NCBI GenBank assembly: GCA_963921935.1
Contig: OY998180.1
Location: 102,614,614 to 102,678,613, forward strand
Reading direction: 5' to 3'
DNA length: 64,000 nucleotides
Source: Galeruca laticollis
Taxonomy: Eukaryota > Arthropoda > Insecta > Coleoptera > Chrysomelidae
The translations under genes and the position numbers were made by a program. This document shows, one piece after another, positions 1-9,554 of the stretch. Positions within the stretch are counted from its first letter, which is position 1; the number at the start of each line of letters is the position of its first letter. The notes under the pieces are model-generated. The model did no database searches. It saw only the letters and a program-made list of their open reading frames with translations, and had not been told where the DNA came from.

Positions 1-197
1 GCTTACAATAAAAAAATCAAAACTGCGTTTTTAATTCAAATGTCCAAATTGTCCTCCATTGGCTTCCATACAATAATAAATTCTCTCGAACTAATAAATA
101 AAAATAAATAAAAACATTTTCTTATGTTGCCTTAATTTTTTGTTCTTAAAAGGTGTTTATCACGTTTCTTCGATCATTTCATCTATTAAAAATCAAT

Positions 198-1007
198 ATG
201 TTGAGTTACTACTTTGCTGATTTGTTAACAATTTTAAAAATAATTATTGTGTACACATTGCAAGAACGTGTTGAGCTGGTTAGCTTGTATTACCAAAATA
301 AAAATGGTGCCCGAGCGGCTACAAGGATATTTAACCGAAACCATCCTGAACGTAGCGTTCGCCGTAAGTACGTAATGGAATTAATTTCAAAATTTGTTGA
401 GACGGGTTCAGTAATAGATAAAAAAAGTGCACCCATTCGAATTGTGAATGATGATGGAGCAGCTGTGGCGGTATTGGGCCATGTCCAACTTATGCCAAAC
501 ACGCAATCTGTCCGACAACTTTCTGCGGTTTCCGGTATTAGCCAATCTAACGTTTTCAGAATTTTACATAAACACAAGTTCCATCCGTACAAAATTAAAT
601 TAATTCATGAATTAAATGATGATGATTTGGATCGAAGGCAAGAGTTTTGCGAAATTATGGCCGAGCGCATCAACAATAACCCAAATTTCTTGTACAAGGT
701 TTGCTTTTCTGATGAATGCACTTTTTCACTTAATGGAGAGGTTAGCCGGCATAACTATAGAATTTGGGGCGATACATATCCTCATGCATTTCGAGAAGCT
801 CACACTCAATATCCGGAAAAGCTAAACGTTTGGGTAGGAATTTTGGGAGACCACCTAACTGGACCTCTGTTTATTCCTGGTAATTTAAATGGAGAAATTT
901 ATCTTGAAATGCTGGAAAATTTGATTGATCCGTTAATAACAGAAAAATTAGGAAACGATCCTCTACTAATTGAACAACAATTGCATTTCCAACAAGACGA
1001 ATTGTAA
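198..1007 (+). pseudogene. Mariner/Tc3-like transposase (DUF4817 type), N-terminal and central part
   Basis: The family cuts and pastes its element at TA sites in the nucleus. The first ATG in frame is at 198. Recognisable protein starts near 249 with an N-terminal helix-turn-helix (TLQERVELVSLYY), then a second DNA-binding helix region (SVRQLSAVSGISQSNVFRILH), then the catalytic core. The first catalytic Asp lies in CFSDECTFSLNG and the second in LHFQQDE, where the similarity stops at 1007. The element at 47327 has a related transposase of 357 residues; by comparison about 95 residues, including the third Asp, are missing before the tail at 1636-1708. Confidence 0.85.
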
Positions 1008-1635
1008 ATCAGTGTCGTTAAATAACTCCAATTATGCTGGACCGTATATTTATCTAGGCCAAGAAATAACAATTAGTAAGGAATGCCAGAATACAGAGCT
1101 CAATACGGTTAGGATGGGCAGCATATAGCAAATTAAAACAGGTGTTTCAGTCAAATCTACCAATGAAACTAAAAGCAAAAGTATACAATACATGTGTCCT
1201 GCCAGTGTCTACATATGAATCGGAAACCTAGGTCTTGACAAAAAAGAACATGAACAAGCTCAAAACACATCAAAGAGCAATAGAGAGAAAGATAGTTGGA
1301 GTAACACTGAAAGACCGAAAAACTAACGAATGGATCAGGAGAACGTCAAAAATCGAAGACATCGAAAGGAGAATAGCCTTACTCAAATGGAACTGGGCTG
1401 GGCATATTGCTAGAAACAACCACAACTGGAGCAGCAAAGTGACTAGATGGAGACTTTGGGACGAGAAGAGAAGCGTTGGCAGACCTCAACAGCGTTGGTA
1501 CGACGATATAAAACGCACAGCAGGTTTAAATTGGTATCAGGTTGCACAACACAGGGAAACCTGGAGAACATTGATAGAGGCCTATATCCAACGGATAGAA
1601 AACGGCTACAAGGAAGGAAGGATGCTGGATCATGT
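1008..1635 (+). pseudogene. RTE-type non-LTR retrotransposon fragment, C-terminal end, inside the mariner
   Basis: The translation gives the familiar C-terminal part of RTE-clade proteins: YIYLGQEIT, then LKTHQRAIERKIVGVTLKDR, WAGHIAR and VGRPQQRWYDDIKR. The early part (1012-1230) has frame breaks. From 1235 the frame is open and runs without a stop into the mariner transposase tail. The 3' end carries a short aaggaaggaagg run near 1612-1623. It is a 5'-truncated fragment and lacks the endonuclease and polymerase core. Because transposase residues are missing at this site, the event looks like a replacement rather than a clean insertion. Confidence 0.8.
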
Positions 1636-1708
1636 TAGAGACGGTTTACAGTCAAGATTGTATTATTGTATGGAAGTCAATGGAGGACAATTTGAACATT
1701 TGATTTAA
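1636..1708 (+). pseudogene. Mariner transposase C-terminal tail fused to the RTE fragment
   Basis: The residues VRDGLQSRLYYCMEVNGG and QFEHLI match the C-terminus of the intact transposase at 47751-48824 (which ends YCQLTNGAHFEHLIK). They are in the same open frame as the RTE fragment upstream, giving a chimeric 157-codon frame from 1235 to 1708. The coding tail overlaps the inner part of the terminal inverted repeat, as it does in related elements. Confidence 0.8.
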
Positions 1709-1991
1709 AAACGCAGTTTTGATTTTTTTGATTGCAAGCATGATAAAACAATTTTTTTAAGAATCTGATTTTTTCATACACCTTACACATGAAGTATCAC
1801 TAAACCCCTCTTCCCTATTCAATTTTGAGGGGTTGAAGCGCCCCCTCTTAGGGGGTTGCTTGTTCAAGCCTCAAATATACTTCAAACGATGTCCTCCAAA
1901 GAAAATCATCCGACGTGTTTCGGGAAATTTTTCCAATCACTATGGAATCAGAAATCTACGGGGTGGCTCGTCTGAGATGGAACACCCTGTA

Positions 1992-2516
1992 TGCGTTGAA
2001 GACGTTTAGTGTGTCCTGTATCGGATCTCTGGACATGGCGCAAATAATGTCATCAACATATTTTTTAAGGAAAGATACGTTGAAAGGTAAGTTTGGAATG
2101 ACAGCACGTACGAGATCGTCCATGACATACTGAGCATAAATTGGGGATACTGAACTTCCCATGGGTGTAACAAATGTTTGTTTGTATAATTGGTTTTGTA
2201 AAATGAAAAAAATATTATTGTTAATGAAATCTGTGAACTCTAAAAAAGGTGTTTTTGATAGTTTAGTATGTTGTTTTATACTTTCCCAATGTTTGTACAT
2301 ACTTTTTGTTGTTAGTTCATATGGAATGTTGCTGTAAAGTGCAATTACGTCTAAAATAATAATAACGAAAAAAGGAGGAATCATTGTTTCTTGTATGAAC
2401 TGTGAAAATTCGAAAGAATCTTTAATAAAGTATTCATTACTTTTATCATATGCATTCGTTAAAGTGTCTGTGATATATTGGGTCAGTTTACTAGTAGGTG
2501 AATCAATTGGTGGTGA
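1992..2516 (-). pseudogene. Penelope-like element reverse transcriptase fragment (minus strand)
   Basis: On the minus strand the frame shows ordered PLE reverse transcriptase motifs: SPTSKLTQYITDTLTNAYD, IKDSFEFSQFIQ, ILDVIALYSNIPYEL, MGSSVSPIYAQYVMDDL and the catalytic box KKYVDDIICAM. The frame is cut off at DTLNVFNAY, exactly where the mariner target TA lies (1990-1991). At 2516 it abuts a plus-strand PLE fragment that repeats the same RT middle region, so the two form an inverted pair. No N-terminus or GIY-YIG domain is present in this piece. Confidence 0.85.
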
Positions 2517-3706
2517 ATCAATAAAAAAACATACTAAATTATCAAAAACAGCTTTTTTAGAGTTCATATATTTCATTAACAATAATAATTTTTCCATTTT
2601 TCAAAACAAATTATACAAACATTTGGTACACTCATGGGAAGTTCAGTATCCCCAAAGTATGCTCAGTAGGTCATGGACGATTTCTTACGTGCAGTCATTC
2701 CAAACTTACCTTTCAACTAACCTTTTCTCAAAAAATATGTTGATGACATTATTTGCGCCGTGCCCAGATATGCGATACAGGACACATTGAACGTCTTCAA
2801 CGCATATAATCCTCACATACAATTCTCCGTAGAAAAAGAAACTAATTAGAGTGTACCGTTCCTAGACATTAAATTAATCAAAAGAAACGACAACTCTCTA
2901 ATCACTGATTGGTGTGTCAAACCCTCTCACTCAGGGCGATACATGAATTACAACTCCTTCCAACCTGTAAAAATGAAAATAAATCTTGTCCTAGCTCTAA
3001 AAAACAGAATTAGTAAACTTAGCCATCCAACCCTAAAAAACAAAAAGCTCAAAATCCTTTTCCAAACACTTTTAGAAAACAGTTATTAAATAAACTCATC
3101 TGGAACACTGTCACTAACAAGGTGGTCAATGACATGCAGATCAACAGGGAACATACGGAACAAACACACACATTAAGATATGGTTCCATACCACACTTGG
3201 GCCAAATGTCGCACTAAATTCAAAAAATATTCAAAAACGAGAACGTTAAAATAGTAACTAAAATTATCTTAACAATCAATACAACTTATTCTAAAACAAA
3301 ACAAAACCCTTTCTCTCAAAAAAATTGCGTTTATTCGATCCCTTGTATGCACTGGGACAAATAATATACCGGCCAGACTTCACGCATCCTGTAACACCGC
3401 ATTACACAACACAAAAGCGATTGCAGAATTCTTAAACGCAATTGTGCCCTTACAGAACATGTAATTGACACAGGTCACAAAATGAACTTTAGGGCGGCCA
3501 CGATTTTGGATGTCGAGAATAAATACAATAAAAGAATAATCCTAGCATCTTTTCACACTAAAAGCAACCTTCCCAGCTTAAATAGAAGATCTGACACAGA
3601 AGATATTTGCCAAATATATACTTATTTATTAAACTTAGCAAGTAACTCGAGGGTAACCACTCACAATAACTCCACTGTAAACTCTACATCACAAACAACT
3701 CCATAA
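2517..3706 (+). pseudogene. Penelope-like element, RT middle to GIY-YIG endonuclease, decayed
   Basis: The plus strand reads, with several frame changes: KKHTKLSKTAFLEF (2525), GTLMGSSVSPKYAQ (about 2629), YVDDIICAVPRYAIQDTLN (about 2739), then SVPFLDIKLIKRND and a GRYMNYNSFQP box, then the GIY-YIG nuclease remnant (CVYSIPCMHWDK near 3326, YTGQTS, ALTEHVIDTGH). The C-terminus is the open stretch 3482-3706 (NRRSDTEDICQIYTYLL). In PLEs the RT primes from the nick made by the GIY-YIG nuclease. Stops and frameshifts show it is inactive. Confidence 0.82.
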
Positions 3707-3739
3707 CACCATTTTCACCACTTACTCCACCCCACTTTA

Positions 3740-4285
3740 ACGTCACCACCACTTATTATCATAAAAGTAGAATAAAGGGAAAAAAACTTCAGAGACAAGG
3801 CTGCTTTCTGGGAAACGGGGAAGAGAACAAAGGTGGCAATTTGGTGCTCTCCTATGTATCCCAGAATTCCCTTAAAAAGACAACTAACTAATAAATAGGG
3901 GTTGAGTAACTGGCAATTACTCAATGGCTTTTCACAACCTTAAAAACACTTCATATATAATATCAACTAAATCAGAGAATTACCTTCTGAAAAAAATTGG
4001 AATGAAAATCTATTAGTAATAATTTTCAAAAGGGTCGAAAAAACTAATTTTTGAATTCGCACTTAACGTAACCACCAAATATTAAGAGGAAAAAAATTGG
4101 GGAAAACAACACTTCAGTCACAAGGCCGTTTTCTGAGAGATCGGGGAGATGACAGAGGTGGCAAGCTGAAGCTCTCCCACGTACCCCAAAATTCGCTTAA
4201 AAAATAACAACAAACTAATTAATAGGGGTTGAGTATCTGGCAATTATTCGATGGCTTTTCTCAATCTTAATAAACATATAAAATC
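3740..4285. repeat. Two diverged direct repeats of about 220 bp, period about 327 bp
   Basis: Two blocks, about 3740-3960 and 4067-4285, share in order: taacgtcaccacca/taacgtaaccacca, cttcagagacaaggc/cttcagtcacaaggc, a cggggaga-type stretch, gctctcc.acgtacccc, and aataggggttgagta followed by ctggcaatta. There is no coding potential in any frame. They follow the 3' end of a PLE and could be its repeated 3' region, but I cannot prove the link. Confidence 0.6.
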
Positions 4286-4459
4286 GGGTTTTGTAAAGTA
4301 AAAGTAATCCAACAACGAATTTAAAAAAAACCGGTCTGATAACACAGAATAATTTTAAACAATATATTCCGAAAATAATAATGTAGTATTTTATAACAAC
4401 ACACATGTAGATGAAGAGGAAATTCTTGATCTTGGGCTCGTAGGTTGTTTGGAAATAAT

Positions 4460-4870
4460 TAAAAGGCGATTATAATTCACATTTTTCTATTGAAAGTGGA
4501 TAAAACTTTAACGTTTCGCTCCTTCTTTGGAAGCATTTTCAAAACAATACCATTGTAATAATAAGGGACGATTAAAATATTTTCAGAGAGATAAAAACAT
4601 AAAATTAGTAGGTTTCTTAAAAACATAGCATTAAAATCGATGTACCTATCTTAGAATTTCAATAAAACGATACTATACGAGGTAGGTTGAAATGAATTAG
4701 TTAATCAGCTTATAATAAATTTGACACACGTTTTTAATTTCCTGTCTATCATTCACAGAAAACTTATCTTGTTTTATGTGTATCATTTGTTTAATTGATA
4801 ATTTTTGATAATTGGTGTCTTGTGCTAAGATTTTTGTTTTCTTATAATCAAATTTATTATTACAAACACA
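4460..4870 (-). pseudogene. Inverted 3' end of a Penelope-like element (endonuclease C-terminus plus terminal region)
   Basis: On the minus strand, 4870 down to 4697 reads NNKFDYKKTKILAQDTNY, then SVNDRQEIKNVCQIYYKLIN and a stop. This is the extreme C-terminus of a PLE endonuclease, close in sequence to the copies ending at 20115 (plus) and about 20755 (minus). Below it lies the terminal region with a hammerhead-like hairpin (4509-4543). It stands head to head with the plus-strand RT fragment starting near 4885, the same arrangement as at 17443-20439 and 20441-22705. Confidence 0.72.
4509..4543 (-). other. Hammerhead-like hairpin in PLE terminal region
   Basis: Reading the minus strand: TTGAAAA, one base, arm GCTTC, loop, arm GGAGC, then GAAAC. 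The order resembles a hammerhead core (CUGANGA, stem II, GAAA), but the base at the G8 position is A. Confidence 0.4.
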
Positions 4871-4884
4871 CAATGCTTTACCAC

Positions 4885-5795
4885 CAAAACTATATGGCCT
4901 ACCAAAACTACATAAACCAAATATACCAATGCGTCCAATAGTGTCATACATCCAATCACCTTTTTATAAACTGTCCAAATATCTTGCATACAGTCTATCA
5001 AAAACAAGCAAAAATAATTTTTATGTGAAAGATTCATTTATACTAAAACTGTTTTTAGAGTGCATATTGCTGATAATTATAAAATCATATCCCTAGACGT
5101 TATCTCAATGTACACAAATATTCCAAATGATCTTATAACACATATACTAAAAGATAAATGGGATTCGATCAAACAACATACATCACTTAATTATGACGAA
5201 TTTCTAGAAGGCATTATGCTTATACAAACAAATAATTACTTTCAATATAATGTCAACTTTTTCCAACAACTAAACGGATATACAATGGGATCTCCAATTT
5301 CTTCAAGTTTAGCGCAAATTGTTATGGAATATATAGAGAAAAAAGTATTAAATGATATAAATTTTGATGTAACATTTTTTAAACGATACGCTGATGACTG
5401 TTTAGCTGTAATTCCAAGGGAACAAGTGCAATGCCTTCCTAAGTGCTTTTAATAAATTCAACCCAAGTATCCAATTCACTTTAGAAATCGAAAACAATAA
5501 CAAGATAAATTTTCTAGACATGACACTTATAAAAACAAAAAACAAATTAATAGAATCATTAAACACGGTACATATAAATTATACAATAACAACATAAAAC
5601 CAAATATACAAATACAACCAAGTCAAGAAAAAGATACATATATAGCCCTACCTTACACAAACCAATTATCAGAAAATCTACATTTTGTCAAAACATAACA
5701 TCAATGTAAGCCATAAATCCCAGAACACATTATCGCCACTTTTTACTAAACTAAAAAACAAAACAAAACCAAATTGTCCAAACAATTATATAGTA
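4885..5795 (+). pseudogene. Penelope-like reverse transcriptase fragment (YADD box)
   Basis: The frames from 4885 read LPKLHKPNIPMRPIVSYIQS (about 4898) and FYKLSKYL. An open stretch 5060-5452 follows with SLDVISMYTNIPNDL, MGSPISSSLAQIVMEYIE and FFKRYADDC. The catalytic box is YADD rather than the usual YVDD. A frameshift follows; remnants INFLDMTLIKTKN and SHKSQNTLSPLFTKLKNKTK lead up to about 5770, where the endonuclease should start. The copy is cut off there by an ATC-rich repeat and an RTE fragment. It is paired with the inverted 3' end at 4460-4870. Confidence 0.82.
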
Positions 5796-5802
5796 ATGAC
5801 TA

Positions 5803-5834
5803 CACATCATCATCATTATCATCATCATCATATG
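5803..5834. repeat. Short (ATC)n microsatellite
   Basis: An imperfect run of atc/cat triplets sits between the PLE fragment and the RTE fragment. Confidence 0.8.
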
Positions 5835-5839
5835 CATAC

Positions 5840-6395
5840 ATATACCTGGGTCAACTAATACACATATCAGGCTCTCTACTTCAATCAAACTAGCATGGAG
5901 AACATTTGGACAGAACTCTATCATCTTCAAGTCTAGAATGTCACTCCGTTTGAAAAAGAAAGCGTTTGATCAGTGCGTACTACCAGTATTAACATACGGC
6001 TGTGAAACCTGGACCCTGAAAACTGATATCATTAGAAAACTCCAGATAACGCAGAGGTCTATGGAACGATGCATGCTTGGAATAACAAAGAGAGATAGAA
6101 AAAGGCTTGAATGGATCAGGCAAAAGACCCAAGTGATAGATGTCATAAATAGAATCAGATCCCTAAAGTCGCAATGGGCGGGGCATCTCGCTAGAAGGAC
6201 AGACGATAGATGGACCACAAAGATAACGTAATGGTATCCCCGAGGCGTGGAAAGACCAAGAAGACGCCCCAACTTAAGATGGGACTACGACATAAAGAAA
6301 CTCGCAGGATCAACTTGAGGCTGCATAGCTAGCAATAGACAACAATGGGCCCACATGGAAACGGAATATATAAACATGTAAAGGGAGGCTACACC
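5840..6395 (+). pseudogene. RTE-type non-LTR retrotransposon fragment, C-terminal end
   Basis: This is a second copy of the module seen at 1008-1635. The open stretch 5938-6231 contains VLTYGCETWTLKTD, ITQRSMERCMLGITKRDR, LEWIRQKTQVIDVINRI and WAGHLARRTDDRW. A TAA at 6230 ends it, and decayed RRRPNLRWDYDIKKLAG follows. It is 5'-truncated and lacks the endonuclease and RT core. The 3' side runs into a (TA)n tract at 6402; RTE elements commonly end in simple repeats. Confidence 0.82.
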
Positions 6396-6399
6396 ATAT

Positions 6400-6401
<2 letters not shown>

Positions 6402-6443
<42 letters not shown>
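6402..6443. repeat. (TA)n microsatellite
   Basis: About 42 bp of alternating TA directly follows the RTE fragment. Confidence 0.95.
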
Positions 6444-6445
<2 letters not shown>

Positions 6446-6514
6446 TAGCATGAATAAACGTTTTGAAACTTTAGAACATTTTTCATATCTATAGTTATAT
6501 CTATAGTTACGATT

Positions 6515-7920
6515 TCATATTTTGTTAAGATTTTGTTCTAATTTCTAGGCAGAGTTGAATCTTTAGGCCAAAATTCTTCGTTTTCATATATGAAATCTGG
6601 ACCATTTATCTGAGTATTTTCTAACTTCATCCGCTATATTCAATTTGTATGGTAGTTTTCGCCAATTAGCAATCATAGTATTTTCCTGTAGTTCTGCAAC
6701 TCGTTAGGCAACGTATTTATTGAAATTGCTTGGTTCATCTGTTCGTAACCAACTTGGTACGATCAAGGAGACAGACCAGTAGAAGGTTTGTTGCATTTTT
6801 ATTGATAAGTGTTCATGAAGACTTTTTTGGAATCTAGTTTCCATTACTGCTCCGTTGAGCTCAAGTCGAGGAATAGTTTGTAGTTTAATTGCCATCACAA
6901 TTTATTAGATGCATCAGATAACATCGAGGTATTGATATCTTTTCTATTTGTGGAATAAACTTGCTTGGCGATTGTTATCGCTTCGTCTTCGGTATTTACT
7001 AAATATAATAAATCATATGCGTAATGATTTTTCGTTATACATTCCACTGCTCTTGCATATTCTTGTAAGTATTTATTGGCATCTATATTCTTTACATACT
7101 GGGCACAACTTGGTGAAAACGAGGCTCCAAAAGTCAAAACCGTCATAATATAGGATACTAGAGGATTTTTAGGATTGCCACAAAAATCGATGTGCTTGTT
7201 GGTCTCCTTGTATTATCCCAACTCGAAAAAACTTTTCTTGGATACCAGCACAAAATCCGATTTTCCTTTCCCGGAAACGTAATAGAACACCTAACAGAGA
7301 TGCTAGCTGATCATCTCCTTTTAGTAGCATATAATTTAGAGATATATCTTGAACTGAAGCAGCTGCGTCCCAAACGATTCTAAATGTATAAGGTTTATTT
7401 GGATTGAAAACTGGAAAGATGGGAAGATACCATATGTATATCCCTTGAACTGAAGCAGCTGCATCCCAAACGATCCTAAATTTGTCAGGTTTATTTGGAT
7501 TGAAAACGAAAACTGGAAAGGTGGGAAGATATAATATTTTACGGCGAGTTTCGGATAGATCTTTTTCAGAAAGTTTCTTTATTTATTTTTTCTCGATAAA
7601 GTCTTCTAATTGCTTATTCATTCTAATAGCTAATTTTGAATTGTATTCTATACTTTTCTCTATACATTCCAATCTTCTTTTAACCATGCCTTTACAATGA
7701 GGTAAATTTATTTTATCATATATCCATAACAAACCAATATTATATTTACTTCTATTCTGACTAAGTGTAATTGCTTATACGCTCTTAGCGCTCTGCTGTT
7801 CTTTGGAGAAAATATTTGATGGCTGTACTCCTAAACTTTCCACTGAAAAATACTCTTTCACAGCTTCTTGTATTTTTTCATTATTTATTCTTTCTTCAGA
7901 ACAGTCACACACATGGTAAA
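6515..7920 (-). pseudogene. BEL/Pao LTR retrotransposon pol fragment (reverse transcriptase and RNase H)
   Basis: On the minus strand, from high to low coordinates: KRRLECIEKSIEYNSKLAI (about 7680), then RIVWDAAASVQ-type blocks. Next come LNYMLLKGDDQLASLLGVL (about 7330), TFGASFSPSCAQYVKN (about 7130) and a damaged catalytic box NHYAYDLL where BEL/Pao has NHYVDD. RNase H follows (IPRLELNGAVMETRF at about 6870), then RVAELQENTMIANWRKLPYK near 6680. The block encoding FRIVWDAAAS is duplicated in tandem (about 7340-7430 and 7435-7530). No LTRs were found, and several stops and frameshifts are present. Confidence 0.82.
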
Positions 7921-8394
7921 TAAACGCTGTGTCAATAAATCAATCCAAAAACCTATTGACGAGGTAAAAATAGGTGACGCAAGTACACCCCTTACAAAAT
8001 ATGTGACCAAATCATATGATGTATAGGGTGACTATATATACTTATAATGTTTTTTAAAATAAAGGTAAGCTATGGCTACACATTCACACTTTATTCCTTA
8101 TTCATTTGAAAGTTTCAAATAATTGACATACTTGCGTCCAGCCCTGTTTAAATAATGTTAATATTTGTTTGTGTTCTTCCCAGTTTAATTTTCATGCATT
8201 TTGTTTTTCATCCGGTCTTATTGTAGTGTAGATAAAAAAGCTTGTTGTTTGCTTTGTAGTTCTGACAAGTCCAGCGAAACAGATGAAGACTTTATTTGCG
8301 TTTCGATCGTATAATTCGGATGGGGCCCTTTCTTTCTAATGTGTTTTAATAGTATTAATCGAATGGGGTCCTTTCTTTGTTATGTGTTTTGATA
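7921..8394. other. Non-coding stretch left of Gypsy copy A
   Basis: I see no coding similarity here. The short repeated phrase gaatggggtcctttctttnttatgtgtttt occurs twice around 8318-8390 (read with small differences), just before the Gypsy LTR. Confidence 0.5.
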
Positions 8395-8398
8395 GTAC

Positions 8399-8870
8399 TG
8401 TAATGTTTTTCTTATTTATTTAAACGTTTTTTTACGAATGGGATAAATTTATACCCACACGTTATGTCTACTAACTTAATTTATTTATTCACTACACTAT
8501 ACACTAATTTATATTGTATACACAGTATATGCACTGAAACTAATTTATATAAACACTTCACTAATTTATATTCACTTATTTACTGTTTATCTCACGATGT
8601 CAAATTATAAACTTAACTCCCTCGCTGGTCGGTCCCTTTATATATTAGTGCCTTTTTTACCAGATAATTCTAGATTGCGGCTTACACAAAAACAATTGGC
8701 TCTCTGGCATTTTCTAGATAAGACTGGTCACGAAAACAATGTCTAGATAAGCTAGTCACAATCGTAGACAGTTCTAAGAAATCCCCGCGCATCCGCCATA
8801 ATTTTAAATTTCATATATGGCTTAGGCAGAGTCGGATTCAGGGTCTACACTAGTGTGATATTTCGTTACA
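8399..8870 (-). repeat. 3' LTR of Gypsy copy A
   Basis: It is 472 bp and matches 12470-12942 along its length. The polypurine tract lies immediately outside it (ttaccccctcc on plus, 8869-8880, read AGGGGG-type on minus). Confidence 0.9.
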
Positions 8871-8904
8871 TTACCCCCTCCTTAAATGGAAGTTCCTCTT
8901 GCAA

Positions 8905-9540
8905 CTTTTGTGTAGCCGAGGCTGGATGTTTGCATCGGCAACTGGCCATATTTTTACACTTTTCCGATCTCATGGAAATAACAGGGCACCGTCTTCATCG
9001 GATACTGATAACGGGGGTTGTCGCTGCAAATTAATATCTGGACACCGGTATCTTGGAAGATAACCTCTACCATGTTCCTGATTACTCGCCAATCCAACTG
9101 GTAACTCGCTATGTTAGGCATAGACACTTTCTTCACGCTGGATTCCAACACAGGGTCTCGAAGTGCTTCCCACACATCGCGGTAGGTAGATTGATTTTGA
9201 AATTCATTTTTAGTTACCACGTAGAAGACGTACCGAGAATTATGTTTCAGTTTCAGTGTCTTGCCAGGGGCTGGAATCTAGTCTTCAAGTTTTTCTAATT
9301 GCCCGAACTTCTTTCGAAAGATGGATGCCAACCCTCGTGGGTTCTTGATACGGGCGGGGATGTTGTATGCCAGTGAATAATCTTCCGGGAGAGTGAACAA
9401 ATCTCGTCGTTGTTCTGAAGTGACTCCATATCTAGCTTTCCCGGTACCTCCATACGTGCCCATAAATTCATCGAAAGTAGGGTCAGACACATCTCGAATA
9501 TGGTTTACTCCTTTCTCTAGGTCATGGTCTCCTTCGAATG
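8905..9540 (-). pseudogene. OARD1/TARG1-like macro domain and broken CCCH finger, C-terminal extension of Pol (copy A)
   Basis: Macro domains bind or hydrolyse ADP-ribose. The frame runs without a stop from the integrase C-terminus (HQNRLAPFEG, about 9550) through RDVSDPTFDEFMGTYGGTG. It enters a macro-type domain with DLFTLPEDYSLAYNIPARI (about 9400) and GLASIFRKKFGQLEKL. A TAG at 9278 breaks the frame. The second half (from 9220) has VTKNEFQNQSTYRDVWEAL, MPNIASYQLDW and VEVIFQDTGVQI. The CCCH finger that follows in copy B is frameshifted after CYFHEIGK by an extra A. Six residues (RPLRTH in copy B) are deleted here. Domain identity is inferred from the conserved motif order; no search was run. 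Confidence 0.75.
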
Positions 9541-9554
9541 GCGCTAGTCTGTTT

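Larger units (their letters stand above)
1..1989 (+). mobile_element. Mariner-like DNA transposon with long terminal inverted repeats, left end outside window
   Basis: The right terminus reads ..CACCCTG followed by TA at 1990-1991. Seen from the other strand it begins CAGGGTGTTCC, typical of mariner-like elements with a TA target site. Positions 1-84 and 1656-1739 are near-perfect inverted complements. The right repeat continues to 1989, so the inverted repeats are long (over 300 bp) and the matching outer left arm lies before the window. The element sits in a Penelope-like reverse transcriptase fragment: the bases beyond 1991 resume the RT reading frame on the minus strand. The transposase inside is broken by an RTE fragment, so the copy is dead. 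Confidence 0.8.
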
